DNA of 11,126 nt. Origin: Deltaproteobacteria bacterium (GTDB lineage Bacteria; Desulfobacterota; JADFXK01). Below, piece after piece: positions 1-5,655 of the stretch. Under the pieces are notes generated by a model. It was not told the origin of the DNA and ran no database searches. It saw only the letters and a list, made by a program, of their open reading frames with translations. Each line of letters opens with the position of its first letter. Position 1 is the stretch's first letter. The stretch lies in the NCBI GenBank assembly GCA_015233295.1, contig JADFYC010000085.1, positions 1 through 11,126 of the forward strand, given 5' to 3'. Both the position numbers and the translations under genes were made by a program.

Positions 1-272
1 AACTTGTGACCCGGTTGGATACCGAGTTCATCCAATTTGGCCTGACGGCTATCTTTGACTCCGGCGAACCCTTCATAGGGGAGTCCATATTCCGATTCGT
101 TATCCCAAGGTTGATTACTCAGGAAAAATGAATAGAGATGAGGTTCATACCGGTCAAAGGTGGAAAAAATGATGTTATGCAGGTCAGCCAGAGTTTGGTC
201 GGCCTTAATCTCCACATCACGCCAGACGTTTTTGTTGTCTTTAAGACGTACTCGGAAGACGTATGTTTTCAT
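1..272 (-). CDS. pRiA4b ORF-3-like protein, N-terminal part (runs off left edge)
   Basis: The first 90 codons of a gene that continues beyond the left edge. The protein begins MKTYVFRVRLKDNKNVWRDV and continues with a stretch ending DLHNIIFSTFDRYEPHLYSF, then a WDNESEYGLPYEG segment. This is the pattern of the plasmid pRiA4b ORF-3-like family, also annotated as IS1096 passenger TnpR-like: a short beta strand, 'VWR', then a helix 'TLxDLHxxIxxxFDxxxxHLYSF'. The family occurs widely on chromosomes, and I know of no established biochemical activity, so no function is assigned. The ATG at 270-272 follows GAGGAA at a suitable distance, which supports the start. The gene lies downstream of the lipoprotein gene on the same strand, about 95 bases away with a GC-rich hairpin between them, so it is probably a separate unit or a weakly coupled one. 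The family call is from memory of conserved residues. Confidence 0.72.
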   Translation of the reverse strand, partial: MKTYVFRVRLKDNKNVWRDVEIKADQTLADLHNIIFSTFDRYEPHLYSFFLSNQPWDNESEYGLPYEGFAGVKDSRQAKLDELGIQPGHK

Positions 273-335
273 AACGTTCCTCAGTAGATTAGACCATAAA
301 ACCAATTTGTTGCCTAAAGATACCCCCTCTGAGCT

Positions 336-363
336 TGGCGGCCCGGTCCGTGAACCGCCGCCA
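336..363 (-). terminator. GC-rich hairpin between two minus-strand genes
   Basis: TGGCGGC at 336-342 pairs perfectly with GCCGCCA at 357-363, and an inner GGT/ACC pairing leaves a small bulge and a short loop. It sits five bases past the stop of the lipoprotein gene, where a terminator would be expected. There is no T-run after it on the minus strand, so a classical intrinsic terminator is not proven. It could be an mRNA-end stabiliser or a weak or Rho-assisted stop. Confidence 0.35.
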
Positions 364-367
364 TGGT

Positions 368-967
368 TTATTCTGTAGATTTTGGGCCGAGGGTGCTTTC
401 TTCGGGAGAGCTTCCTATTGAGGGGTTTGCTCCGGGAGCGTTTTCTTTCGGAGCATGAGTCCCGGGAGAACTCTTAAAACCTTTTTGAAAACGGCGCGGC
501 AATTGTGGCTTCAGGTCGGCGCTGATTGGCCCACGGTCCATCACCTCAGTCTTAAGCTTGATGGGCCCGAGCCGATCTTTGATGTAAAAAAAAGTATCCG
601 CCGGATCATATTTGCCGTAGATCAGTACTTCCACTGCGGCATAACCAAACTCCGGCCAGGTCGCGATGGTGATGTGGCCCTCTCGGACATTAGCCAGGAT
701 GGACACACCATATGGCTCAAATTTTTGTTCAGCCATGTTGACCAGGGTAAGTTTTGACAGTTTTACGGCGCGTTCAATCAGGCTCTTCAGAAATATCGGA
801 TCATTAAGCTTGTCAAAGGCGATGCCTTCCATGTCGGAAAATAATAGCTTTCCCAATGGGTAATAGTTCACCCCGGATGATGGAGCGACCTGTCCGGAAG
901 TCTGGGCGCATGATGCTAAGCCGCATGACAATAGTAAAATCAGCCATACAGTTCCGATTTTTTTCAT
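368..967 (-). CDS. Lipoprotein with an inactive S-adenosylmethionine decarboxylase (SpeD-like) domain
   Basis: A 199-residue protein. Residues 1-20 form a signal peptide (MKK, hydrophobic core) ending in a lipobox LASC, so Cys20 should be lipidated and the protein membrane-anchored outside the cytoplasm. Residues about 35-150 follow the prokaryotic SpeD fold: 'GKLLFSDMEG', 'KFEPYGVS', 'GHITIATWPEFGYAAVEV', then the 'YDP' segment. In Thermotoga SpeD the chain self-cleaves at Glu62-Ser63 to make a pyruvoyl cofactor and also needs His68 and Cys83. Here the equivalents, at identical spacing, are Gly97, Ala102 and Tyr117, while the Ser55 equivalent (Ser89) is kept. Without that serine no pyruvoyl group can form, so decarboxylation is not expected. 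A tail of about 45 residues rich in Pro, Ser, Gly and Glu follows. The ATG at 967 is preferred over an upstream TTG (1021) because GGGAGGAA precedes it and the lipobox then lies at a normal distance. Function unknown; binding, sensing or structural roles are guesses. Confidence 0.8.
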   Translation of the reverse strand: MKKIGTVWLILLLSCGLASCAQTSGQVAPSSGVNYYPLGKLLFSDMEGIAFDKLNDPIFLKSLIERAVKLSKLTLVNMAEQKFEPYGVSILANVREGHITIATWPEFGYAAVEVLIYGKYDPADTFFYIKDRLGPIKLKTEVMDRGPISADLKPQLPRRFQKGFKSSPGTHAPKENAPGANPSIGSSPEESTLGPKSTE

Positions 968-1047
968 CGTTTTCCTCCCGATCCAGGGTTGCGCAGCCAC
1001 CGATGCCGGCCATCTGGTCAAATTAAATTAATGAGGCTCAATTCATA

Positions 1048-1076
1048 AACATATTGTTCAGGATCGTTCAGGTCAA
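1048..1076 (-). promoter_or_regulatory. Putative sigma70-type promoter for the SpeD-like lipoprotein gene
   Basis: On the minus strand TTGACC (1071-1076) is separated by 17 bases from TATGTT (1048-1053). That is five of six and four of six matches to the -35 and -10 consensus. The predicted transcript would start near 1041, leaving about 73 bases of leader before the ATG at 967. The spacer contains two copies of CCTGAAC (minus strand) ten bases apart. Confidence 0.42.
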
Positions 1077-1077
1077 C

Positions 1078-1989
1078 TTATTCTTTCAATTTAATCAGGA
1101 ACTTTTCTTCCAGATGGTGGGGGTGATAAGATAGTTTCGCTTTCCTCAAACCCGGTTCCCCACAGTCTTGCTCCCGATTGATCTGGGGTACCTCGGACCA
1201 ACAATGGGCGCAAAACTCCCGATTAATCACGGCATAAAGCTCGGGAATGGCCGAATCGGCTTTTTCAATATGGACCACCGCCGTCTGGGTGTTCAACATT
1301 TCGCCCAGAGTGAAGGCCATCACCCGGCCATTCAGCAAAATAACACCGCCGGAAAGCTCCAGTTTTCGGAAGTGGGTCAAGGCCACCTTCAAGGCCTCCC
1401 ACTCCCCCATTAAATTCATATCATCCTCACACCGGCGCAAGGTACACCATTGGTCGGCCAGGTCAAGACAAGCCGAAATGTAATTCTCGGATAGTACCTC
1501 GTAGCTATACGAATATAATCGGATAAACCGGTTAATATGGTTTTTTTTGGAATGATATTTGTTCCCGGTTAAGTTGATTAAGTTGGCTATTTCATAAACA
1601 TAGTCGAATGCCTCCCGGTTCGGTTCGACCAGCAGAGCCTCCTCTCCGGCCAGTTCCGTAATCAATCGTTGATCAGCCCGTTCAATCCGGGCGGTGAACG
1701 GGGACCCCCCTTGGCTGAGCCAATCCAGCAGGATTCGAGTTATCTTTTTTCTAGACGACGGTCCGATGGGCATAAAGAAAAACTTGTCGAAGGAGCCGCC
1801 GTCAGCCAGGATGAGCAGCCAGTCTTGGTAAACCGACCATTGAAATCCGTAGTGGCCACGCCACATAAACAGATTGGTAAACGTCAACTCGGAGGTTTGG
1901 GGTTGATATGATTTGAGTCTTGGGTGTATGATATCTCGATCCCCCAACTCTACGGGCTTGAACTGGGGAAATTCCGGATACGCGGTCAT
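1078..1989 (-). CDS. DUF2156 / LPG-synthase C-terminal-domain protein (GNAT-like acyltransferase)
   Basis: A 303-residue soluble protein of the DUF2156 family, related to the C-terminal aminoacyl-transfer domain of phosphatidylglycerol lysyltransferase (MprF) but without its membrane-spanning flippase half. Recognisable family segments are 'SELTFTNLFMWR' (33-44), 'KYHSKKNHINRF' (144-155) and 'NREQDCGEPGLRKAKLSYHP' (271-290), and the length is normal for stand-alone members. The fold is two GNAT-like halves. Substrates of stand-alone members are largely unknown, and lipid aminoacylation should not be assumed. The start at ATG 1989 has GGGAG upstream at normal spacing and gives the usual family N-terminus; a TTG at 2064 would add 25 unlikely residues. 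It precedes the SpeD-like lipoprotein gene on the same strand, with a 110-base gap that carries a candidate promoter, so co-transcription is possible but not required. Confidence 0.85.
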   Translation of the reverse strand: MTAYPEFPQFKPVELGDRDIIHPRLKSYQPQTSELTFTNLFMWRGHYGFQWSVYQDWLLILADGGSFDKFFFMPIGPSSRKKITRILLDWLSQGGSPFTARIERADQRLITELAGEEALLVEPNREAFDYVYEIANLINLTGNKYHSKKNHINRFIRLYSYSYEVLSENYISACLDLADQWCTLRRCEDDMNLMGEWEALKVALTHFRKLELSGGVILLNGRVMAFTLGEMLNTQTAVVHIEKADSAIPELYAVINREFCAHCWSEVPQINREQDCGEPGLRKAKLSYHPHHLEEKFLIKLKE

Positions 1990-2296
1990 TAATGCTCTCC
2001 CAGGGTGGTGGATATAAAACAGCCTGCCTGTTATGTGGACAAGCAGTGAAGGCGTTCGAGTCAAGGTAGCCGGAAGTCAACCGGCCATTAGCCTCTCTAT
2101 AAAGAAGGCATAGTCTGAGGTGCTACCGATGTCAAGACAAAAAAACTTGTTTAACCCCGCCACCGGTCACTTAGCCCGATTGCCGGGTTCCCCGACGGCC
2201 GACCGGCCCGCAGGTTTTTGGGGACCAACCCCGACTGCTTTGCCTGAAAGTCACATATGAGGTTACCGCGAACAACTCAAGACGCCCCCAAAAGAT

Positions 2297-2325
2297 TTGA
2301 CGAAATAGTCCTATTCAAGTATAGT
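2297..2325 (+). promoter_or_regulatory. Sigma70-type promoter for argC
   Basis: TTGACG (2297-2302) and TATAGT (2320-2325) are separated by exactly 17 bases, matching the consensus in five of six positions at -35 and five of six at -10. Transcription would start near 2332, giving an AT-rich leader of about 135 bases before argC. This is the strongest promoter-like match found in the window. Confidence 0.6.
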
Positions 2326-2401
2326 TATTGATATCAGATCAAGACCAGAGGGGGCCGCGAAGATTCTTAAATTAAACCCCAAAATATATAATAAAAATCA
2401 T

Positions 2402-2417
2402 AATGTTAAATAACATT
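2402..2417. promoter_or_regulatory. Short perfect palindrome in the argC leader (possible operator)
   Basis: AATGTT (2402-2407) and AACATT (2412-2417) are perfect inverted halves with a 4-base spacer, about 75 bases downstream of the predicted transcription start and 50 bases before argC. It does not fit the ArgR box. It may be a repressor site or chance in an AT-rich region. Confidence 0.22.
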
Positions 2418-2466
2418 TGCACAAGAAACAAAAAATCAAGTATCAGTAATACAGAAGGAGAACCAG

Positions 2467-3498
2467 ATGATTAAAGTAGCCATTATTGGTGGCTCTGGAT
2501 ACACGGGATTAGAATTGATGCGGCTACTGGCCAAACATCCTGCCGTCTCCCTGGTCGCGGTGACTTCCAGGGAATATCAAGGGCGGTCGATTTCTGATGT
2601 GTTTCCTTCGTTATTGGGCGTGGTAGACGCTCCTTTCATGGCCCCGGACGTGGACAAGCTGGCCGCGGAGGCGGATTTCTTCTTTACCGCCGTGCCTCAT
2701 AAGGCCGCTATGGAGGCGGTGGCGGCTTTGCGGAGTTTCGGAAAACGCGTGGTTGACCTGAGCGCCGACTTTCGATTCAATAACGCCGCGGTTTACGAAA
2801 CCTGGTATGGACCTCATTCGGCCCAAGAGTTACTGGCCGAGGCCGTCTATGGCCTGGCCGAAGTATATCCGGAAGAGATCAGCCGGGCCAACCTGGTCGG
2901 CAACCCGGGATGCTATCCGACCAGTATCCTCTTGCCGTTGATTCCTTTGATTCAGGCTGGAGCGTGCCGGACTACCGGGATCATTGCCGACTCCAAATCC
3001 GGGGCCAGTGGGGCCGGTCGCGGCCTCAGCCTGGACGTCCTGTATTGCGAAGTCAACGAGGGCTTTAAGGCTTACAAAGTAGCCTCCCATCGTCATCGTC
3101 CGGAAATAGAGCAAGAATTATCCCACGCCGCTGGTCATGACGTCAATATCTCCTTTACGCCGCACCTTGTCCCCATGTCCCGCGGGATGCTCAGCACCAT
3201 CTATGCTCCGCTAAAGGGAAACCCGACCACGGCCGATCTGATTGACCTGCTCTCGAATCATTATCGGGACAAGAGTTTTGTCAAGATCTTGAAGGAAGGA
3301 GCCTTTCCCAATACCAGTCACGTCCGGGGGTCCAATTCTTGCCATATCGGATTAAAGGTCGATGAATCCATGGGTCTGGTCATTATTGTCTCAGTTATCG
3401 ACAACCTGGTCAAGGGGGCTTCTGGTCAGGCCATCCAGTGCATGAACTTGATGCTGGGCTTAGCCGAAACCACCGGTCTGGATGTCTTGGCACTCTAA
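2467..3498 (+). CDS. argC: N-acetyl-gamma-glutamyl-phosphate reductase
   Basis: A 343-residue cytoplasmic enzyme, the normal family length. It catalyses the NADPH-dependent reduction of N-acetylglutamyl phosphate to the semialdehyde, the third step of arginine biosynthesis. The Rossmann glycine motif is VAIIGGSGYTGLELMRLL near the N-terminus. The catalytic cysteine is Cys149 in GNPGCYPTS, and the active-site histidine lies in 'FTPHLVPMSRGM'. 'KSGASGAGR' is the conserved loop after the catalytic strand. The start is secure: AAGGAG at 2455-2460, six bases before the ATG, and MIKVAIIGG is the canonical N-terminus. No other arginine gene lies beside it here; the next gene is rlmN after a 303-base repeat-bearing gap, so it is probably transcribed alone from the promoter at 2297. 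Confidence 0.97.
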   Translation: MIKVAIIGGSGYTGLELMRLLAKHPAVSLVAVTSREYQGRSISDVFPSLLGVVDAPFMAPDVDKLAAEADFFFTAVPHKAAMEAVAALRSFGKRVVDLSADFRFNNAAVYETWYGPHSAQELLAEAVYGLAEVYPEEISRANLVGNPGCYPTSILLPLIPLIQAGACRTTGIIADSKSGASGAGRGLSLDVLYCEVNEGFKAYKVASHRHRPEIEQELSHAAGHDVNISFTPHLVPMSRGMLSTIYAPLKGNPTTADLIDLLSNHYRDKSFVKILKEGAFPNTSHVRGSNSCHIGLKVDESMGLVIIVSVIDNLVKGASGQAIQCMNLMLGLAETTGLDVLAL

Positions 3499-3501
3499 GA
3501 T

Positions 3502-3536
3502 GTTGCTGGTTGCTCGTTACTTGTTGCCGGTTGGAG
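3502..3536 (-). repeat. Degenerate heptanucleotide tandem array (left, inverted arm)
   Basis: Five consecutive 7-base units of the form GTTRCTY or close variants, such as GTTGCTC and GTTACTT. Read on the minus strand they are the same YAACRAG unit as the array at 3739-3801. Bases 3506-3533 match the reverse complement of 3767-3794 in 24 of 28 positions, and the variant units occur in the same order. Confidence 0.75.
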
Positions 3537-3626
3537 GTCAATGTCCTTAAGACGATGATCTGGAGCATGGAACGGCGCGGTAATAATCAAGAATCGACGG
3601 TAGATCATGTTACATATCAGAATGAA

Positions 3627-3640
3627 AATGTTACAACATT
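3627..3640. repeat. Short palindrome AATGTT-AC-AACATT
   Basis: Perfect 6-base inverted halves with a 2-base spacer inside the heptamer-framed gap. The half-sites are the same hexamers as in the palindrome of the argC leader (2402-2417), there with a 4-base spacer. The differing spacing argues against one regulator reading both. Confidence 0.25.
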
Positions 3641-3738
3641 GCCAACAGATGATCGGTGCCGGAATTCCATGTAGAACCATTTTTCATGAACTACCTAAAC
3701 CAACTAATCAAAGCCGTCGACAGACAACCAACAACGGA

Positions 3739-3801
3739 TAACGAGTAACAAGTAACGTGCAACGAGTAACCGACAACAAGCAACGAGCGACCAGAGACAA
3801 C
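3739..3801 (+). repeat. Degenerate heptanucleotide tandem array (right arm) abutting the rlmN start
   Basis: Nine consecutive 7-base units with consensus YAACRAG (for example TAACGAG, TAACAAG, CAACGAG); the last two are more degenerate. The array ends at 3801, immediately before the rlmN ATG at 3802, so it occupies the place of a ribosome binding site. Seven is not a multiple of three, so it is unlikely to be selected as coding sequence. It resembles in kind the short tandemly repeated heptamers known from cyanobacteria, but the sequence differs and I cannot assign it to a named family. Confidence 0.78.
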
Positions 3802-4878
3802 ATGACACACACTAATCATAAAGTGAATCTTCTAGACTTCGATCTCCCGCAACTGAAAGAATTGATTTTTACCTGGGGGGAGCCGGCCTACCGGGCTGAC
3901 CAGGTTTGGGGATGGCTTTACCGGAAAGACGTTCCGGCCATTGAGGACATGACCAATGTCTCCGTTACCTTCCGTGGTTTTTTAGATGCTCATTCCTTCA
4001 TTGACCGGCTGACCGTTCACACGGCCGAAACATCCGTTGACGGTACCAGGAAATTCCTCTTTCTCCTACCGGATGGCCCTGGGATTGAAAGTGTGCTGAT
4101 CCCGGAACGTGACCACCTGACCCTGTGCATTTCCACCCAAGCAGGCTGTGCCCAGGGCTGCCGGTTCTGCCTAACCGGGAAATCCGGATTAAGGCGAAAC
4201 CTGACCGCAGGCGAAATCGTCGGGCAGGTGATGGCCGTGAAGCGAATCCTGGAACCTGGTCAACGGTTGACTAACCTGGTGTTTATGGGCATGGGCGAGC
4301 CCTTGGCCAATTACGACCAGACCCTGACGGCGATCCGGATTCTGAACGATCCGGCCGGAATTGGATTTGCTTACCGGCGGTTGACGCTGTCCACTTCCGG
4401 ATTGGTGCCGCAGATTGACCGGCTGGGACAGGACACCAAGATCAATCTGGCCGTGTCGCTGAACGCTTCAGATGACGCCACCAGGTCATTTCTGATGCCC
4501 ATTAATCGGCGCTATCCTCTAAAGGAGCTACTGGCCGCCTGCAACCGCTACCCGTTGCCGCTGACCCGGAGAATCACTTACGAATATATCTTGATAAAGG
4601 GTGTAAACGATTCTCCCCAGGCGGCTCATCGTCTGACCAGGCTCTTGAAGCCGGCCACCTCAAAGATCAATCTGATTCCCTTCAATCCTCATTCTGGATC
4701 GGATCTGGTCCCTCCTGACTGGGACACCGTGTTGGCCTTTCAAAACATTCTGGTCAAGGGGCACTACACGGTCATCATTCGCAAGAGCAAAGGGGGCGAC
4801 ATCTCGGCTGCCTGTGGTCAATTACAGGGAAGAATAAGGCCATTGGAGCCGCAGACCGGTTTGTCATCGGTGAATTAA
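3802..4878 (+). CDS. rlmN: Dual-specificity 23S rRNA/tRNA adenine-C2 methyltransferase RlmN
   Basis: A 358-residue radical-SAM enzyme of the RlmN family that methylates C2 of A2503 in 23S rRNA and A37 in a subset of tRNAs. The 4Fe-4S ligands form CAQGCRFC (Cys116, Cys120, Cys123). The two catalytic cysteines of the methyl-relay mechanism are present: Cys109 in 'LTLCIST', seven residues before the cluster as in E. coli, and Cys338 in 'SAACGQL' near the C-terminus. 'FMGMGEPLANYD' is the conserved SAM-binding segment. The N-terminal 'KVNLLDFDLPQLKELI' is the usual accessory domain start. ATG 3802 is chosen because it gives the normal N-terminus; an in-frame GTG at 3757 lies inside the heptamer array and would add repeat-derived residues. 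No Shine-Dalgarno is visible before either, which is odd for a housekeeping gene. Confidence 0.96.
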   Translation: MTHTNHKVNLLDFDLPQLKELIFTWGEPAYRADQVWGWLYRKDVPAIEDMTNVSVTFRGFLDAHSFIDRLTVHTAETSVDGTRKFLFLLPDGPGIESVLIPERDHLTLCISTQAGCAQGCRFCLTGKSGLRRNLTAGEIVGQVMAVKRILEPGQRLTNLVFMGMGEPLANYDQTLTAIRILNDPAGIGFAYRRLTLSTSGLVPQIDRLGQDTKINLAVSLNASDDATRSFLMPINRRYPLKELLAACNRYPLPLTRRITYEYILIKGVNDSPQAAHRLTRLLKPATSKINLIPFNPHSGSDLVPPDWDTVLAFQNILVKGHYTVIIRKSKGGDISAACGQLQGRIRPLEPQTGLSSVN

Positions 4879-4954
4879 TTTTCCTGACCCTTTATCTTGT
4901 ATCTTTTCGCCAATGGCGCTACCAAGACAACCAATAAAATAAGGAGAACAACCG

Positions 4955-5434
4955 ATGAGAGCATTTAAACTGGTAGTCTTTTTTTTGGCTGTTTTTGTGA
5001 CGGTGTGTCACTTTATCCCGGTCGAGTGTTCGGCCCTTGAATATTGCTGGAACCTTACTTACCCTGGGACGACCGCTCCTCCCGACACAATAAAGGTCGG
5101 GGTGCTCGATATTGGTGGCGGTCATTATATTCTGTCCGGTTCGGGGAAGGAGCATCGTGATTTTCCGCCCTATGAATATACAACCTATGCGGTGATTGGA
5201 GGGGCTGAGCTGATCGATAAAATTCTCAACGTGACAATCGTTATGTCCAGTCGGTCGGACAAGGCCGTTCTGCCGGGAGGGACTAGTGTTATGTTCACGC
5301 AACGTATTCACATGCGGGTGGATCCGACTACCTTAAGCGGAGACTACGCCAGGATTCTTGATCATTCCAACGGGGCTGTACAGCTAAAAGGCAGTTTCTT
5401 GAGTGGGACAGTCACCTCTGTATCCTGCAACTAA
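4955..5434 (+). CDS. Small secreted protein of unknown function
   Basis: A 159-residue protein that I do not recognise. Residues 1-27 are a clear signal peptide: basic MRAFK, a long hydrophobic core, then a likely signal peptidase I site after 'ECSA'. The mature part is about 130 residues, rich in beta-branched residues, glycine and threonine, which suggests an all-beta fold. It contains only two cysteines, Cys31 near its start and Cys158 as the next-to-last residue, so a disulfide joining the two ends in the periplasm is plausible. The start is well supported by AAGGAG ten bases upstream of the ATG. It follows rlmN by 76 bases on the same strand and may be read from the same transcript. Base composition is like its neighbours, with no sign of recent transfer. 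Confidence 0.82.
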   Translation: MRAFKLVVFFLAVFVTVCHFIPVECSALEYCWNLTYPGTTAPPDTIKVGVLDIGGGHYILSGSGKEHRDFPPYEYTTYAVIGGAELIDKILNVTIVMSSRSDKAVLPGGTSVMFTQRIHMRVDPTTLSGDYARILDHSNGAVQLKGSFLSGTVTSVSCN

Positions 5435-5655
5435 GTCTAAGGCGTGAGGCGCTCCTTATTCTGAAGACACATTTTGGGCGTTTTAAGGTGGGGAGTCATC
5501 TCCATGCTAGTCAACCCTAGTGCCGCCAGGTAGAGTTGTTGAACCTTGTTAAGTGGCCTCCCTCACCTCCTTTGATTACGAAATTTGATCACCTGAACGT
5601 TTTCGAACTTGGTGGTCATCATGAAGATTGTGGGATGGTCCGTGGGCTTATTGTC
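5435..5655. other. Gene-poor stretch after the secreted orphan
   Basis: These 221 bases contain no supported gene and no intrinsic terminator with a T-run. An imperfect stem (GATCACC near 5587 with GGTGGTC near 5611) and a strong Shine-Dalgarno-like AAAGGAGGTGA on the minus strand (about 5562-5572) are visible, but no start codon stands at a suitable distance from the latter. A 19-codon minus-strand frame in this stretch is described as a possible gene remnant. Confidence 0.5.
5563..5622 (-). pseudogene. Possible remnant of a PpnP (UPF0345) nucleoside phosphorylase N-terminus
   Basis: A 19-codon frame reads MMTTKFENVQVIK and then six unrelated residues and a stop. The stretch TTKFENVQVIK resembles the usual N-terminus of PpnP/UPF0345 proteins, which normally continues with a 'KANVYFDGKV'-type segment. 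That continuation is absent in all three frames downstream, so at most this is a decayed stub. The match is short and recalled from memory, and chance resemblance cannot be excluded. Confidence 0.15.

Larger units (their letters stand above)
1990..2466. other. Divergent intergenic region between the DUF2156 gene and argC
   Basis: This 477-base stretch has no convincing gene. Its left part (about 2145-2265) is GC-rich with several short complementary runs, for example GGGG and CCCC around 2220-2234, but no terminator with a T-run. Its right part (about 2290-2466) is AT-rich and holds the argC promoter, a short perfect palindrome and the argC ribosome binding site. A 24-codon frame beginning near 2256 lacks a ribosome binding site and was not called. 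Confidence 0.6.
3499..3801. other. argC-rlmN intergenic region framed by inverted heptamer arrays
   Basis: This 303-base gap between same-strand genes has no supported gene. It begins three bases after the argC stop with heptamer repeats in one orientation (3502-3536) and ends, at the rlmN start codon, with heptamers in the opposite orientation (3739-3801). The interior of about 200 bases holds one 14-base palindrome at 3627-3640 and no other clear element. An in-frame run across the region has no ribosome binding site and no family resemblance. Confidence 0.7.

Noticed and set aside
968..1021. Longer start (18 extra residues) for the SpeD-like lipoprotein
   Set aside because: The upstream start is TTG, adds residues before a perfect signal peptide, and lacks the GGGAGGAA ribosome binding site that precedes the ATG at 967.
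1990..2064. Longer start for the DUF2156 protein at TTG 2064
   Set aside because: The ATG at 1989 has a ribosome binding site and matches the family N-terminus; the extra 25 residues do not.
368..2064. A polyamine or lipid-modification operon formed by the DUF2156 and SpeD-like genes
   Set aside because: The two genes are only neighbours with a 110-base gap and a separate promoter candidate, the SpeD-like protein lacks catalytic residues, and no other polyamine gene is present.
2256..2330. A 24-codon frame beginning ATGAGGTTACC in the argC upstream region, as a leader peptide
   Set aside because: It has no ribosome binding site, lies upstream of and across the predicted argC promoter, and shows no run of arginine codons that would suggest attenuation.
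3757..3801. Alternative GTG start for rlmN
   Set aside because: It lies inside the heptamer array, so its 15 residues would be repeat-encoded, and it has no better ribosome binding site than the ATG at 3802.
3502..3801. CRISPR array
   Set aside because: The repeats are 7-base units in direct tandem with no spacers, and the two sets are inverted relative to one another; no cas genes are present.
4879..4954. CGCC-AAT-GGCG hairpin near 4910 as an rlmN terminator
   Set aside because: The stem is only four base pairs and no T-run follows it on the plus strand.
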